From Fuerstiella marisgermanici (GTDB lineage Bacteria; Planctomycetota; Planctomycetia; Planctomycetales; Planctomycetaceae), in assembly GCF_001983935.1 (NCBI RefSeq), contig NZ_CP017641.1, forward strand, positions 4,216,001-4,280,000: 64,000 nt of DNA. The letters run 5' to 3'. The notes under the pieces are model-generated. The model saw only the letters and a program-made list of their open reading frames with translations, had not been told where the DNA came from and searched no databases. The first letter of the stretch is position 1, and each line of letters begins with the position of its first letter. A program made the translations under genes and the position numbers. Positions 27,111 through 35,536 of this stretch are shown here, piece after piece.

Positions 27111-28157
27111 TCACAACGTCGCCAGCTCTGCATTACGAATGCCGGCCCCGTAGTACTGCTTGTACTTCACCTTGCGTTCCAGGTCGCGAATGATGGCTTC
27201 CGTAAAGTCAACGCCGGTGTGCTTCTGACTGCTTCCCAAGCCGCCGGGACTGAAGACGTTAATCTCCATCAGCTTGTCGTCCACGATGTCCAGGCCGACC
27301 AGAAACATCCCGTCGCGAATGAGCTTTGGGCGCACCATTTCCACAAGCTGCAACATTTCGTCCGTCACTTCCGCTTCGACACTTTCGCCGCCCGAATGCA
27401 TGTTGCTGCGAGCGTCGCCCGTCTTGTTGACTCGTCGGAACGCTGCATACTTTCCTTCGTGCTGCAACGCTCGACCGTTCATGACGAACAATCGCACATC
27501 ACCGTCTTTGGCACCGGGCAGATATTCCTGAGCGATGCAGTAACCGTCGCGAGTCACCGCCTCAATCATTTGATTTAGATTTGCCTGTTCGTCTTCGTCG
27601 ATCAGAAACACACTTTGTCCGCCGGATCCCTGCAGAGGCTTGATCACCACTTTGTCGTGCTGCTGTTCGATAAACGCCTTGATTTCGCCGATATCGCGGC
27701 TGATACAGGTTTTCGGGCGCACCTGTTCCGGGAAGTGTTGAAAGTACGTCTTGTTGATTGCGTTCGCCAGATTTTCCGGATCGTTCAGAACGATCGTCCC
27801 TCGAGCCGCCGCCAGCTGGCCGAACAGAATCCCGCTGGTTTGAGCCCACGCGCGTTCTGCGGCATCGTCGGATGGGTCATTCCGCAGCAGCAACACATCA
27901 AGGTCATCGACTGTGATGGTTTCTGTTTCGGTTTCCGGCCCCTGCAATTCTTCAAGATAGTCTTTGAGCGAATCGTAACTCGCCCCGGACACGGACCGAG
28001 CTCGCGCGTGGATCGATCCGTCCGGGGCATACACGAAGTCGCCAACTCCCAGCACGTAACACTTGTGTCCCATGTTAACCGCCGTCATGGCCAGGCGAGT
28101 TGTCGTGAAGACGGCTTGTTCCGTCATCACATCGTTCACTACGAATCCAATTTTCAT
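27111..28157 (-). CDS. Glutathione-synthetase-like ATP-grasp ligase
   Basis: The 348-residue product has the GshB layout: a Rossmann-like start (MKIGFVVNDVMTEQAVFTTT), the ATP-grasp lysine region (DKVVIKPLQGSGGQSVFLI), DVRLFVMNGRALQHEGKYAAFRR, then VGLDIVDDKLMEINVFSPGG with the magnesium-binding Glu/Asn. Family enzymes join an amino acid to a carboxylate through an acyl phosphate. A gamma-glutamylcysteine substrate is possible, but no gshA gene is nearby. Its ATG overlaps the stop of the DUF1704 gene (ATGA), so it is coupled to a putative carboxypeptidase. The substrate may therefore be a peptide or protein C-terminus. Confidence 0.85.
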   Translation of the reverse strand: MKIGFVVNDVMTEQAVFTTTRLAMTAVNMGHKCYVLGVGDFVYAPDGSIHARARSVSGASYDSLKDYLEELQGPETETETITVDDLDVLLLRNDPSDDAAERAWAQTSGILFGQLAAARGTIVLNDPENLANAINKTYFQHFPEQVRPKTCISRDIGEIKAFIEQQHDKVVIKPLQGSGGQSVFLIDEDEQANLNQMIEAVTRDGYCIAQEYLPGAKDGDVRLFVMNGRALQHEGKYAAFRRVNKTGDARSNMHSGGESVEAEVTDEMLQLVEMVRPKLIRDGMFLVGLDIVDDKLMEINVFSPGGLGSSQKHTGVDFTEAIIRDLERKVKYKQYYGAGIRNAELATL

Positions 28158-30067
28158 CGTTCATTCTCCACAAGGTCCGGAACAGTCAATCCGCGGCACG
28201 CTTCAAGACGATCGCGCAAGCCATCGTCGTCCCAGAACCGAGGTAAAACGCCAGGCGCATCAAGGATGCCTCGGCGACGCATTTCCTGAATATACGGCAA
28301 GTGATGCAGACCAATCTTGCCCACATACAACGGCTCGATATCGTGCCCGCCGCTCAGGTAATCCAGCACGCCCTTCAGGCCGCGCAGGTAGATAAAGTCT
28401 TTGGTCAACCCGCCGCCACGAAACACTCGCAGAGTGGTGACGAACGCCTGCCTCGCCGAAAACTGCAGGCCGTAGTGCAGGCGAGAGAATGTTTCAGTAA
28501 AGGACGCACCAGAGATCATCGAACGCACTGCGATGACTCGCCCCGCCACGCTGCGTAGGCGGTTGGCCGTTAACCCGCCGGTCAAATACTCAGACATAAT
28601 GGCCAGCCCTTCCTGCAGCTCGTCATAACCTGCCAGCCCGGAATACAGCTGCCGAAACGGCTGGCAGCGGCCGTTAAAGTAGGTCAGCAAATGAGTACCA
28701 ATTTCGTGGTGCATCAACGCTTCGAGGCGGTCCGGCTGCAGTTTGACATTCGGAGAAATCAGCAGACGATCTCCCGATACCATCATGCCGGATGCAATCT
28801 GATCGCAGACTTCCACCTTCGCATTGAACTCGTGCATCTGCTGGTGATAGTGGTCAATCTCCTCACGCGATCGTTCAACAATCGTGTCTATTGACACGCA
28901 ACCTTCGTCCCCCGTGGCAGCCGTCGGTTCGGGAAATCGTTGCAGAATTGTCTCCGCCAGTTTGACCAACGAATCGTCCGGAGCGCCGTAAAGTTGCAAA
29001 CTGCTGTGCACAAAGTGGGGCGTATTGATATCTCGCAGCGCGGTCAGCTGGCGGTCGATTTCTTCCTGTTTTTCCCAGCACAAATGACCGAGCGTCGCGT
29101 CTTCGATTCTTTCGATCTCGATGTCAAACACGCGACGCTTCAACAAGCTCGTGTGCCACGGCAACGGTCGATAGTGCAGGTTCGGTTCCTGCTGATAGCC
29201 ATGTTCCTGAAACTCTTCCCAGGCTGCTTCCGAATTCACCGGCGTGACCTGCAACAGGAAGTCAAATGATTCGGCGACTTCGCAAAGTTGTTGATCAATT
29301 AGACGAGCCGCCTTGACCAGTGATGTGGGGCCGAGAGACTCAAAGTGGGCGCCGTCCGCAGAAGATTCTAACCCTGCAAATTGAGCAATCGCTTTTCGCA
29401 GCGCGCGGGAAAGCTGCCAGCGGAGATCCCGCAGGATCATTGGAAACGTCACGCCGGACTGCGGGTCTCGATAAATCGGTCGCACGGCCAGTCCGATTGT
29501 GCAGCAGCCAACGGGCGAGGCCTCCGGACAGATATGATTGAGCGGTTGCAGCCCCGGTGGAGCGACTTCGTCACAGTGCTGGCTGGACACGACAGCGTCG
29601 TGACCGTCGATATTGACAGCAGCCAGTGCAGCAGTGAAGGCTTCGATCGTGGACGGCATGCTGTCGAAGTCCGGCGTGAATATCTCAAACGCCGGTTGAG
29701 CGGTCGATTGAACTTCGTGTTGACCGCAATTGCTGTCGGCCCAAATCTCAAGCGATAGGAACGTACCAAAGTGTTCCTGAAGAGTCGCAGTGATTTGCTG
29801 GCAGAGTTTCAGCAAACCCTCGTGGAATTCGCGTTTCCCCGAGGCAAATAAATAAGCAGCTTCGGACGTCACCAGTTGCCGAGTTCCTGCATCGTCATGA
29901 TCGGGAGTACGGTGAATGCACAAAAACGGCAGCTGCCGGTCAATGCGCAGTCGTCCGTGGCCGGGTAGGGTTCGACGCACGCGTTCGTTTTTCGCCAATC
30001 GATCACAGACGGCGTCTGTAATATCGGCGAACGAATCAGCGTTGGACGTCGTCTTATCAATGCTCAC
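28154..30067 (-). CDS. DUF1704/QEGLA-motif zinc peptidase, MATCAP-related
   Basis: The 637-residue product starts at a GTG (30067) that overlaps the stop of the upstream gene by four bases (GTGA). The longer frame to 30160 would overlap the upstream gene by 97 bases and was rejected. Near residue 454 is HEIGTH, the HExxxH zinc motif, and near 485 is LQEGLAIMSE, the QEGLA motif that names the family. Residues ~1-200 resemble an N-formylglutamate-amidohydrolase-like region without recognised catalytic residues. The human relative MATCAP (KIAA0895L) removes the C-terminal tyrosine of alpha-tubulin, so a carboxypeptidase activity is plausible. The bacterial substrate is unknown. Confidence 0.85.
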   Translation of the reverse strand: MSIDKTTSNADSFADITDAVCDRLAKNERVRRTLPGHGRLRIDRQLPFLCIHRTPDHDDAGTRQLVTSEAAYLFASGKREFHEGLLKLCQQITATLQEHFGTFLSLEIWADSNCGQHEVQSTAQPAFEIFTPDFDSMPSTIEAFTAALAAVNIDGHDAVVSSQHCDEVAPPGLQPLNHICPEASPVGCCTIGLAVRPIYRDPQSGVTFPMILRDLRWQLSRALRKAIAQFAGLESSADGAHFESLGPTSLVKAARLIDQQLCEVAESFDFLLQVTPVNSEAAWEEFQEHGYQQEPNLHYRPLPWHTSLLKRRVFDIEIERIEDATLGHLCWEKQEEIDRQLTALRDINTPHFVHSSLQLYGAPDDSLVKLAETILQRFPEPTAATGDEGCVSIDTIVERSREEIDHYHQQMHEFNAKVEVCDQIASGMMVSGDRLLISPNVKLQPDRLEALMHHEIGTHLLTYFNGRCQPFRQLYSGLAGYDELQEGLAIMSEYLTGGLTANRLRSVAGRVIAVRSMISGASFTETFSRLHYGLQFSARQAFVTTLRVFRGGGLTKDFIYLRGLKGVLDYLSGGHDIEPLYVGKIGLHHLPYIQEMRRRGILDAPGVLPRFWDDDGLRDRLEACRGLTVPDLVENER

Positions 30068-30849
30068 AATCGTTTCAATTCCGCTTCGACGCCGGGCACC
30101 GTAGAACGCAGGGCTCCGTAAATGGCGTCCACCTCGTCTGGATCTTCTTCGCCCGTCCATTCGTTCATGAAGAACTTCTTAAACTCAATCGCAATCGCGC
30201 AAACCTGCTCGGGAAACCGATTGTGGATCCATTCACCGAAGTAACCGCCCTGAAATTTCACGTTCTCTCGAACATCCAGATGCCGTCCGTGAAAGTCATA
30301 CCGACGCAGGTCTTTCACAAATCGATCAACGACCGGAGCCCAAAAGTCTCGGTCCATCGTGCCGGTGCCAATGTTGACTTCCGGATTGGCAACCTCATCC
30401 GCAGGCGGATGACCATCGCCGTCCCGCAAATGGTTGTATGAATGCAGGTCATAAACCACGACCTTACCGAACTCGTCGACCAGTTCCGTCAGCAACTCAT
30501 CCACCGCCGCGTAGAAGTCGTCGTACTCCTTTAGTGAAGCAGCGATCATGTCTTCGTCCGGCGGAGCGTCCCAAACCTCCAGCCCCCATGCATCCTCCGG
30601 CTTCTTGTACACGGATTTGTCTCGCGGCCGATTCAGGTCCACTTCGAATCGTGACCGTAAACCAACGATCTGCGTTCGAGCCACCTGTGACCATTCGCCG
30701 GTGATCGGATCTTCTTCGCGTAGCCGAGCGTCGTCGCTTAGCAACAGATGTCGTTCGACTCGCTTGCGAGTGTCGTGGCCGTTGTGCACCGCTGCGGCAA
30801 CGACGGGGCTGCGCCCACGTTGAAAGATGCAGTAAGGAGTAATTGCCAT
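30064..30849 (-). CDS. N-formylglutamate amidohydrolase-like protein
   Basis: The 261-residue protein opens with SPVVAAAVHNGHD, the N-terminal histidine segment of the family. It has VVVYDLHSYNH in the middle, with an Asp-His-Ser-Tyr pattern at the metal site, and FGEWIHNRFPEQVCAIAIEFKKFFM, where the final Glu is a likely ligand. Such enzymes hydrolyse N-formylglutamate in histidine degradation. No other hut gene is present, and the gene is coupled to DUF1704 and ATP-grasp genes, so an amidohydrolase role in another pathway is more likely. It is the first gene of the operon; the divergent DUF892 gene lies 510 bases away. Confidence 0.85.
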   Translation of the reverse strand: MAITPYCIFQRGRSPVVAAAVHNGHDTRKRVERHLLLSDDARLREEDPITGEWSQVARTQIVGLRSRFEVDLNRPRDKSVYKKPEDAWGLEVWDAPPDEDMIAASLKEYDDFYAAVDELLTELVDEFGKVVVYDLHSYNHLRDGDGHPPADEVANPEVNIGTGTMDRDFWAPVVDRFVKDLRRYDFHGRHLDVRENVKFQGGYFGEWIHNRFPEQVCAIAIEFKKFFMNEWTGEEDPDEVDAIYGALRSTVPGVEAELKRL

Positions 30850-31359
30850 GACGAAGTCTCACCGTGGAGGAAGCCAAGGGCAAAACGCCCGCAGCATGTC
30901 GGCTTCAGAATGCAATCGCTGTGCCGAGACTCTAAACGCAACTCGGTAGTGCTTGCTGGCCCCCACACGCGTTGTCGGCGTCCAGGCTGAGCGTTCAGTG
31001 ACCGCGCTTTGGCTGATTCTTCATGGGCTGATCGGGTAGATGGCGCAGTGCGGTAGCGTGCACGGACCACGTCGGCAGCGCGACACTTGATCGTATGCGG
31101 CTGTCACAAGCTGTGGTTCCTCGGCAACAACCACAAATCCGATGCTGCCGGTGCTATCCGACGAGCGAACAACGTCCTGCGCGGCGGCTGTGAAATCAGC
31201 GAAACGCTCGCGACGAGTCAGGCTTCACACGCGCATCCGAATAAATCAGCGGAATCGAAATCTTCGGCGCTCTGGTACGCGCCGTGCAACATTGACTGGG
31301 TGGACACAACAGGTGGCCGCTCAACCGAACACAACTCCACGAAGAACGTGAGGCTCTCA
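30850..31359. other. Divergent intergenic region of ~510 bases
   Basis: The stretch separates the amidohydrolase operon (minus strand) from the DUF892 gene (plus strand) and should contain both promoters. The DUF892 reading frame stays open into it but without family-like sequence. Nothing else is supported. Confidence 0.45.
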
Positions 31360-31860
31360 ATGAAACTTGATTCACTCGAAAAACTATACGTCCAGGAACT
31401 GAAGGATTTGCACAGCGCAGAAACGCAGCTTCTGGACGCCATTCCAAAGATGGAAGCGGCAGCCACAGACAAAGGTCTGAAGGAAGCCTTCGCCCATCAT
31501 CTGAAGGAAACACAAACGCACGTGACTCGCCTTGAATCCATCTTCGAAGGCATGGACTTCGAGCCCGGTGGGCACCGCTGCACCGCAATGGAAGGGATCA
31601 TCAAAGAGGGCGCCGAACTGATTAACAGTGACACGCTGCCCAAGGTGCTGGATGCGGGATTAGTAGCAGCAGCTCAACGCGTTGAGCACTACGAAATAGC
31701 CGGCTACGGAACGGCCCGAGCCTACGCAGAAAAGCTGGGTAATCATGAGGCCGCCGAGGTTCTTCAAAAAACGCTGGAAGAAGAAGGTGCTGCGAACCGC
31801 ACGCTGACTCGGCTGGCAGAACGACACATTAACTTCCTGGCGACAGTGCCAGGTAAATAG
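31360..31860 (+). CDS. DUF892 ferritin-like protein (YciE/YciF family)
   Basis: The ATG at 31360 starts MKLDSLEKLYVQELKDLHSAE, the conserved opening of the DUF892 family, and gives 166 residues, the normal size. The protein is a four-helix bundle with Glu/His positions for a dimetal site (ELKDLHSAETQLL, HHLKETQTHVTRLE, VEHYEIAGYGTARAYAE). Related YciE and YciF of E. coli are induced by osmotic or general stress. It is the first gene of a cassette of stress-type genes; CsbD follows 68 bases later. Confidence 0.92.
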   Translation: MKLDSLEKLYVQELKDLHSAETQLLDAIPKMEAAATDKGLKEAFAHHLKETQTHVTRLESIFEGMDFEPGGHRCTAMEGIIKEGAELINSDTLPKVLDAGLVAAAQRVEHYEIAGYGTARAYAEKLGNHEAAEVLQKTLEEEGAANRTLTRLAERHINFLATVPGK

Positions 31861-31875
31861 TGAACGACTGAAAAC

Positions 31876-31898
31876 ATCGTCGCTACGTTGGCGGCGAT
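31876..31898 (+). terminator. Short hairpin between DUF892 and CsbD genes
   Basis: ATCGTCGC (31876-31883) pairs with GCGGCGAT (31891-31898), including one G-T pair, around a seven-base loop. It lies 15 bases after the DUF892 stop. There is no T-tract, so it may only stabilise mRNA or weakly attenuate. Confidence 0.35.
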
Positions 31899-31928
31899 TC
31901 AATAACCATCAAATTAGGGAGAGACGCA

Positions 31929-32132
31929 ATGAACTGGGATCAAATTAAGGGCAAGTGGAAACAAGCCAAAGGGCAGTGCCAGCAGAAATGGGGCAAGCTG
32001 ACCGAGGACGAGCTGGACGTCATTGACGGCAGGCGAGAAGAGCTTGTCGGCAAAGTCCAGGAGCGTTACGGCATTGCCAAAGAAGAAGCCGAGAAGCAGG
32101 TCTCGGAATTTGAGAGTTCGTGCACCTGCTAG
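31929..32132 (+). CDS. CsbD-family general stress protein
   Basis: The 67-residue protein MNWDQIKGKWKQAKGQCQQK contains the CsbD core (W-x-Q-I-K-G-K-W-K-Q), a central LTEDELDVIDGRREELVGKVQERYG, and a charged tail. It is short, hydrophilic and helical. CsbD is a sigma-B-controlled stress protein in Bacillus; relatives are widespread and their function is unknown. The C-terminal CTC after SSCT adds cysteines that many homologs lack. A GGGAGAG ribosome-binding site precedes the ATG. Confidence 0.92.
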   Translation: MNWDQIKGKWKQAKGQCQQKWGKLTEDELDVIDGRREELVGKVQERYGIAKEEAEKQVSEFESSCTC

Positions 32133-32300
32133 CTTTGAGTCCCAAATTGGCACGCGAGCTTTCGCACCGACGAACGCTCCGATCCACGCCATTCAACCGA
32201 AATCACAAACCTTTACACAGAGAACGTCACCAAGCAGCCAGGGCGCGTCGCCATGGCTGGCGTGACAGTGAATCTAACAATTCAATTGAAGAGTAGAACG

Positions 32301-32921
32301 ATGAAAAAGTATTCCATGATGACAGCCGGTGTGGCCACGTTGATGTGCGCGACGATGGTCCTGAGTCCGTCATCAGCTGATGACGACGTTAAGGTGAAAA
32401 ACCAGACTCGCAACAATCGCTCGCAGGCAGGTAGCCTCGACGATAAGACTTCGGGCTCCGCCATTCGGGTTAGCCAGTTGCTGGGAATGAATATCCAGAA
32501 CTCCAAAGGCGAAGGCGTCGGCGAAATTAACGACATTGTGCTGGACGCCAACACAGGCCGAGTGAAGTACGCTGCTGTGACCTATGGCGGCCTACTGGGT
32601 GTCGGTAACAAAATGTTCGCCGTACCTTTCGAAGCGTTCAAATGTCAGCAGGATCCGGATGACCGTGACGAACACGTCATGGTTCTCAACGTCACTCAAA
32701 AACAACTTGAGGGGCAAACGGGATTCGACGAAGACCACTGGCCAAACTTCGCAGATCGCAAGTTCACAGCAGATCTCGACAAGCGCTATGGTGTCGAACG
32801 CAAAATGCGAAACCGTGACCGACTTCGTAACCGCGACGGTGACAAAGACGTGGATGTGAAGGTCGGGAAAGATGGAGTCGACGTTGATGTCGACGACAAA
32901 CCGGATCGCGATGACAAATAG
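32301..32921 (+). CDS. Secreted PRC-barrel-domain protein
   Basis: The ATG at 32301 (MKKYSMMTAGVATLMCATMV) begins a signal peptide, cleaved near PSSADDD; upstream codons add a non-signal extension. Residues ~55-140 form a PRC-barrel (RVSQLLGMNIQNSKGEGVGEINDIVLDANTGRVKYAAV). The last ~50 residues are highly charged with Asp/Lys/Arg repeats (RNRDGDKDVDVKVGKDGVDV). PRC-barrels bind RNA or proteins and occur in envelope stress proteins. It is 168 bases after CsbD in the same cassette. Confidence 0.88.
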   Translation: MKKYSMMTAGVATLMCATMVLSPSSADDDVKVKNQTRNNRSQAGSLDDKTSGSAIRVSQLLGMNIQNSKGEGVGEINDIVLDANTGRVKYAAVTYGGLLGVGNKMFAVPFEAFKCQQDPDDRDEHVMVLNVTQKQLEGQTGFDEDHWPNFADRKFTADLDKRYGVERKMRNRDRLRNRDGDKDVDVKVGKDGVDVDVDDKPDRDDK

Positions 32922-33503
32922 TTTGTCGTGGCGAATGGTGTGGGAAGGCCTTCGCCGGGAAGTAACGTTCCCGGCCAGCCTGACAAACACATAATTGCTG
33001 GCGATGCGAAGTTGCGTGCCAGCAACCCCAACTAGGGCTCGAACTGAGCCACCCAAATATCGTCAAGTACTGAGCATCAGAATCGGCGTCCACGTTTCAC
33101 TGAACAGTGAACCGTGTGGCCTGATGATGCTTTGCTTGGCGATTTTTCATTTGAGGAACCAAGCTTCGTTCATTCCCGCAACGGCTCCAGCAGTGAGCTC
33201 AAAACCAGCAGTATTTCGGCATCGGCGATAAGGCCGGAACATTGCTCGAGTAGTTCAGCCCCGTGCCGTACGCCGGCCAATGCTGGAGCAACCGGCAGTT
33301 CGAACGGCAATCGACCGCGCTGGCATGCGATCAGCCAGAAGCGAAGAACGCTCAGCCTGAGGCCAACGCCGTAAGTCCAGTCGCTGGCCTTGCTGGTTTA
33401 GAAAAACAGACGACCGGCATGAACGTTGCAGATTCCGACCGGCGACGCAGCTTCGCAACTTCAGCGAAACGTGCTGTTTCCTTTCGTAAGAGGAATAACC
33501 GTC
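32922..33503. other. Intergenic region of ~580 bases
   Basis: No gene is supported; open frames on both strands lack domains. Two short inverted repeats are visible: GCCGGGAA/TTCCCGGC (32954-32975), possibly a terminator of the PRC-barrel gene, and TTCACTG/CAGTGAA (33096-33111). The rest may be promoter sequence for the next gene. Confidence 0.4.
32954..32975 (+). terminator. Candidate terminator hairpin after the PRC-barrel gene
   Basis: GCCGGGAA (32954-32961) and TTCCCGGC (32968-32975) are perfect complements around GTAACG. The hairpin is ~33 bases past the stop codon. No T-run follows, so it may act with Rho or only protect the mRNA. Confidence 0.45.
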
Positions 33504-33800
33504 ATGCCGAAATGGTCTGCCAAAGACAAACGCCAGTACGAACACATTCAGGATAGTGAGCTGAAGAGTGGATCATCGGAAGATGAGGCCGCTGAGATCG
33601 CTGCTCGTACCGTCAACAAACAGCGCCGTAAAGAAGGGCGCACGCCGAACAAGACAACTCAAGGAACCGGCAACCCCAACACGCCGCTCAGTGACCGCAC
33701 GGTGAACGAGCTCCGAAATATGGCTTCTGAACTGAAAATCGATGGCCGCAGCAAAATGAACAAGGCCGAGTTGGTCAAGGCTATCCGTCAGAAGTCCTAG
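33504..33800 (+). CDS. Small Rho-N-domain (SAP-like) stress protein
   Basis: The ATG at 33504 has the ribosome-binding sequence AAGAGG upstream and encodes 98 residues: MPKWSAKDKRQYEHIQDSEL, a central TVNKQRRKEGRTPNKTTQGT, and a C-terminal Rho-N/SAP-like helix pair (RTVNELRNMASELKIDGRSK, KAELVKAIRQKS). Homologs in other bacteria are annotated as Rho termination factor N-domain or plasmid-stabilisation proteins. The C-terminal module probably binds nucleic acid. The protein is short and soluble; the frame upstream of this ATG is not family-like. Confidence 0.85.
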   Translation: MPKWSAKDKRQYEHIQDSELKSGSSEDEAAEIAARTVNKQRRKEGRTPNKTTQGTGNPNTPLSDRTVNELRNMASELKIDGRSKMNKAELVKAIRQKS

Positions 33801-33828
33801 ACATCAAAAATCCTCAAAGGTGACCTTT

Positions 33829-35238
33829 ATGAAACTCAAACTATCAGCCCCAACGATTTGTTTGGTTGCCATCAGCCTGGCATCCGTGCCCACTTTGGCT
33901 CAGGAAAAAGACAGCGACCGTACCGGTCCCGCCCCAAAAACCTATATGCCCGTAGTAGGCGACGAGAGTTTTGAAACTGTCAAAGACAAGGATGCCGAGC
34001 AAAAACCAACGGTGATGCAACAGCAGCAAGAGTTGCTCAAACGCCGCTACGATCTTAGTGACCAACCTGGCGACGTGAAGATGTCGGCTGGGCGGAAGGC
34101 CGTTCAACAGGGAGTTCGAGTCAAACTGTCGGAGGGTGCCACGTGGGCAGAACTGAGCCAAATGGCGCCACAGGAAATCCGCGAAAAGAACCTGTTCCCT
34201 GAAGGATTCCGTCCGCTGCCTCATGCGAAACACCCGACTGGCGGGATGGTGTTTCCGAAAGTGCAGATCGATGCCATCATGAAGGCAGAGTACCGAGACC
34301 TGAAACGGTTCGACGTCGACTTTGATCTGCCGGACCATCTAACTCCCGAGTTTCCGCCGCCCTTGTTTTTGACAACTCGTCCGGAACTCGGCGATGTGAC
34401 CAACGGCGAGGTGCTGACAATAAAGAACTACTTCCGCCTGCTAAAGGGCAAGCTGACTCCGGTTCAGATGGAGGGCATGCGGCTGCTTCTGACGCCAAAC
34501 CCGCAACAACAGTCCAATCAAACGGATGATCGCAAAGTCGCGGAACCGTCTTTGGGAGTCAGCTGCCTCGACTGCCATGTGAATGGGCACACCAACGCAA
34601 CGTTCCATTTGAACCCAGACACACGGCCGCAGCAAAACCGCTTTCGGATTGACACGGTTAGCCTACGTGGCCTGTTCAATCAACAGATCCATGGTTCGAA
34701 ACGTTCACTTCGGTCCGTCGAAGACTTCACGGAATTCGAACAACGCACGGCCTACTTCGACGGCGATCACGTGACCGCTGCCAAGAAGGGTGTCTTCCTG
34801 CCAAACCGTTCTGATCAGGTTTCGATGATGGCCCAGATGCAAAACATCATCGACTTCCCTCCAACGCCCAAGCTGGACGTATACGGCAAACTCATTGCAG
34901 AAAAGGCGACAGAACAGGAACTGAAAGGGCAGGAACTATTCTTCGGAAAGGCTATGTGCGCGACATGCCATCCGGCTCCGTTTTATCTCGACGACAAAAT
35001 GCACGATCTCAATCTGGGACAGTTCTACGAACCCAAAATGGTGCATGGGCACTACGACGTCCCAGCCGGGCCAATCAAGACATTTACCTTACGAGGCATC
35101 AAGGATTCACCGCCGTATCTACACGACGGTCGTTTGTTGACGCTGGACGACACCGTCGCTTTCTTCAACGTGGTACTCGGCCTGAAGCTGACCGACGAAG
35201 AAAGTCAGGCGTTAGTGGCGTTCATGCGTTGTCTATAA
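33829..35238 (+). CDS. Secreted diheme cytochrome c peroxidase-like protein
   Basis: The ATG at 33829 follows AAAGGTGA and begins a signal peptide (to about LAQEK), giving 469 residues. Two heme-c motifs are visible: CLDCH near residue ~246 and CATCH near ~376, with a likely axial Met or His after the second (MVHGHYDVPAGPIKTF). The C-terminal segment LRGIKDSPPYLHDGRLLTLDDT is typical of the cytochrome c peroxidase/MauG group. The family reduces peroxide or oxidises amino-acid side chains in the periplasm. Which activity applies here is not known. It lies 28 bases after the Rho-N protein gene. Confidence 0.88.
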   Translation: MKLKLSAPTICLVAISLASVPTLAQEKDSDRTGPAPKTYMPVVGDESFETVKDKDAEQKPTVMQQQQELLKRRYDLSDQPGDVKMSAGRKAVQQGVRVKLSEGATWAELSQMAPQEIREKNLFPEGFRPLPHAKHPTGGMVFPKVQIDAIMKAEYRDLKRFDVDFDLPDHLTPEFPPPLFLTTRPELGDVTNGEVLTIKNYFRLLKGKLTPVQMEGMRLLLTPNPQQQSNQTDDRKVAEPSLGVSCLDCHVNGHTNATFHLNPDTRPQQNRFRIDTVSLRGLFNQQIHGSKRSLRSVEDFTEFEQRTAYFDGDHVTAAKKGVFLPNRSDQVSMMAQMQNIIDFPPTPKLDVYGKLIAEKATEQELKGQELFFGKAMCATCHPAPFYLDDKMHDLNLGQFYEPKMVHGHYDVPAGPIKTFTLRGIKDSPPYLHDGRLLTLDDTVAFFNVVLGLKLTDEESQALVAFMRCL

Positions 35239-35274
35239 GTCCCAACCCTGAAAAAGAATGAAGGAGAAAACCAA

Positions 35275-35409
35275 ATGTCGAAACCTAAAGCTGGCGACAA
35301 ATTGAAGTGCAGTGAATGTGGCATGGAGATTGAAGTTAAGACACCGTGCAAGTGCAAGGATCACGAACCGCAATTCGAATGCTGCGGAAAAGCTCTGCAA
35401 AGCTGTTGA
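35275..35409 (+). CDS. 44-residue Cys-rich zinc-ribbon-like protein
   Basis: The ATG at 35275 has the strong ribosome-binding site AAGGAG seven bases upstream. The product MSKPKAGDKLKCSECGMEIE continues with CKCKDHEPQFECCGKALQSC: eight cysteines in a short chain, arranged as C-x2-C, C-x-C and CC-type pairs. The first pair, CSECG, resembles desulforedoxin/zinc-ribbon knuckles. It probably binds zinc or iron. It lies between the cytochrome and BON-domain genes, 36 bases after the former, so it belongs to the same cassette. Confidence 0.75.
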   Translation: MSKPKAGDKLKCSECGMEIEVKTPCKCKDHEPQFECCGKALQSC

Positions 35410-35536
35410 TCCAAAACGAAGGCAGCGATGGCGATTTGCTATCGCTGCTGGTTTGAACCAAGTGGCTCACGGCACACGTCGAAACTTTGACGCACCAACG
35501 GCCGCACATAAAAGTGAATTTTAGCCGAGGTGTACG

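Noticed and set aside
30068-30160. Extended start for the DUF1704 gene at 30160
   Set aside because: It would overlap the upstream gene by 97 bases with Arg-rich non-family sequence, while GTG at 30067 gives the usual 4-base coupling.
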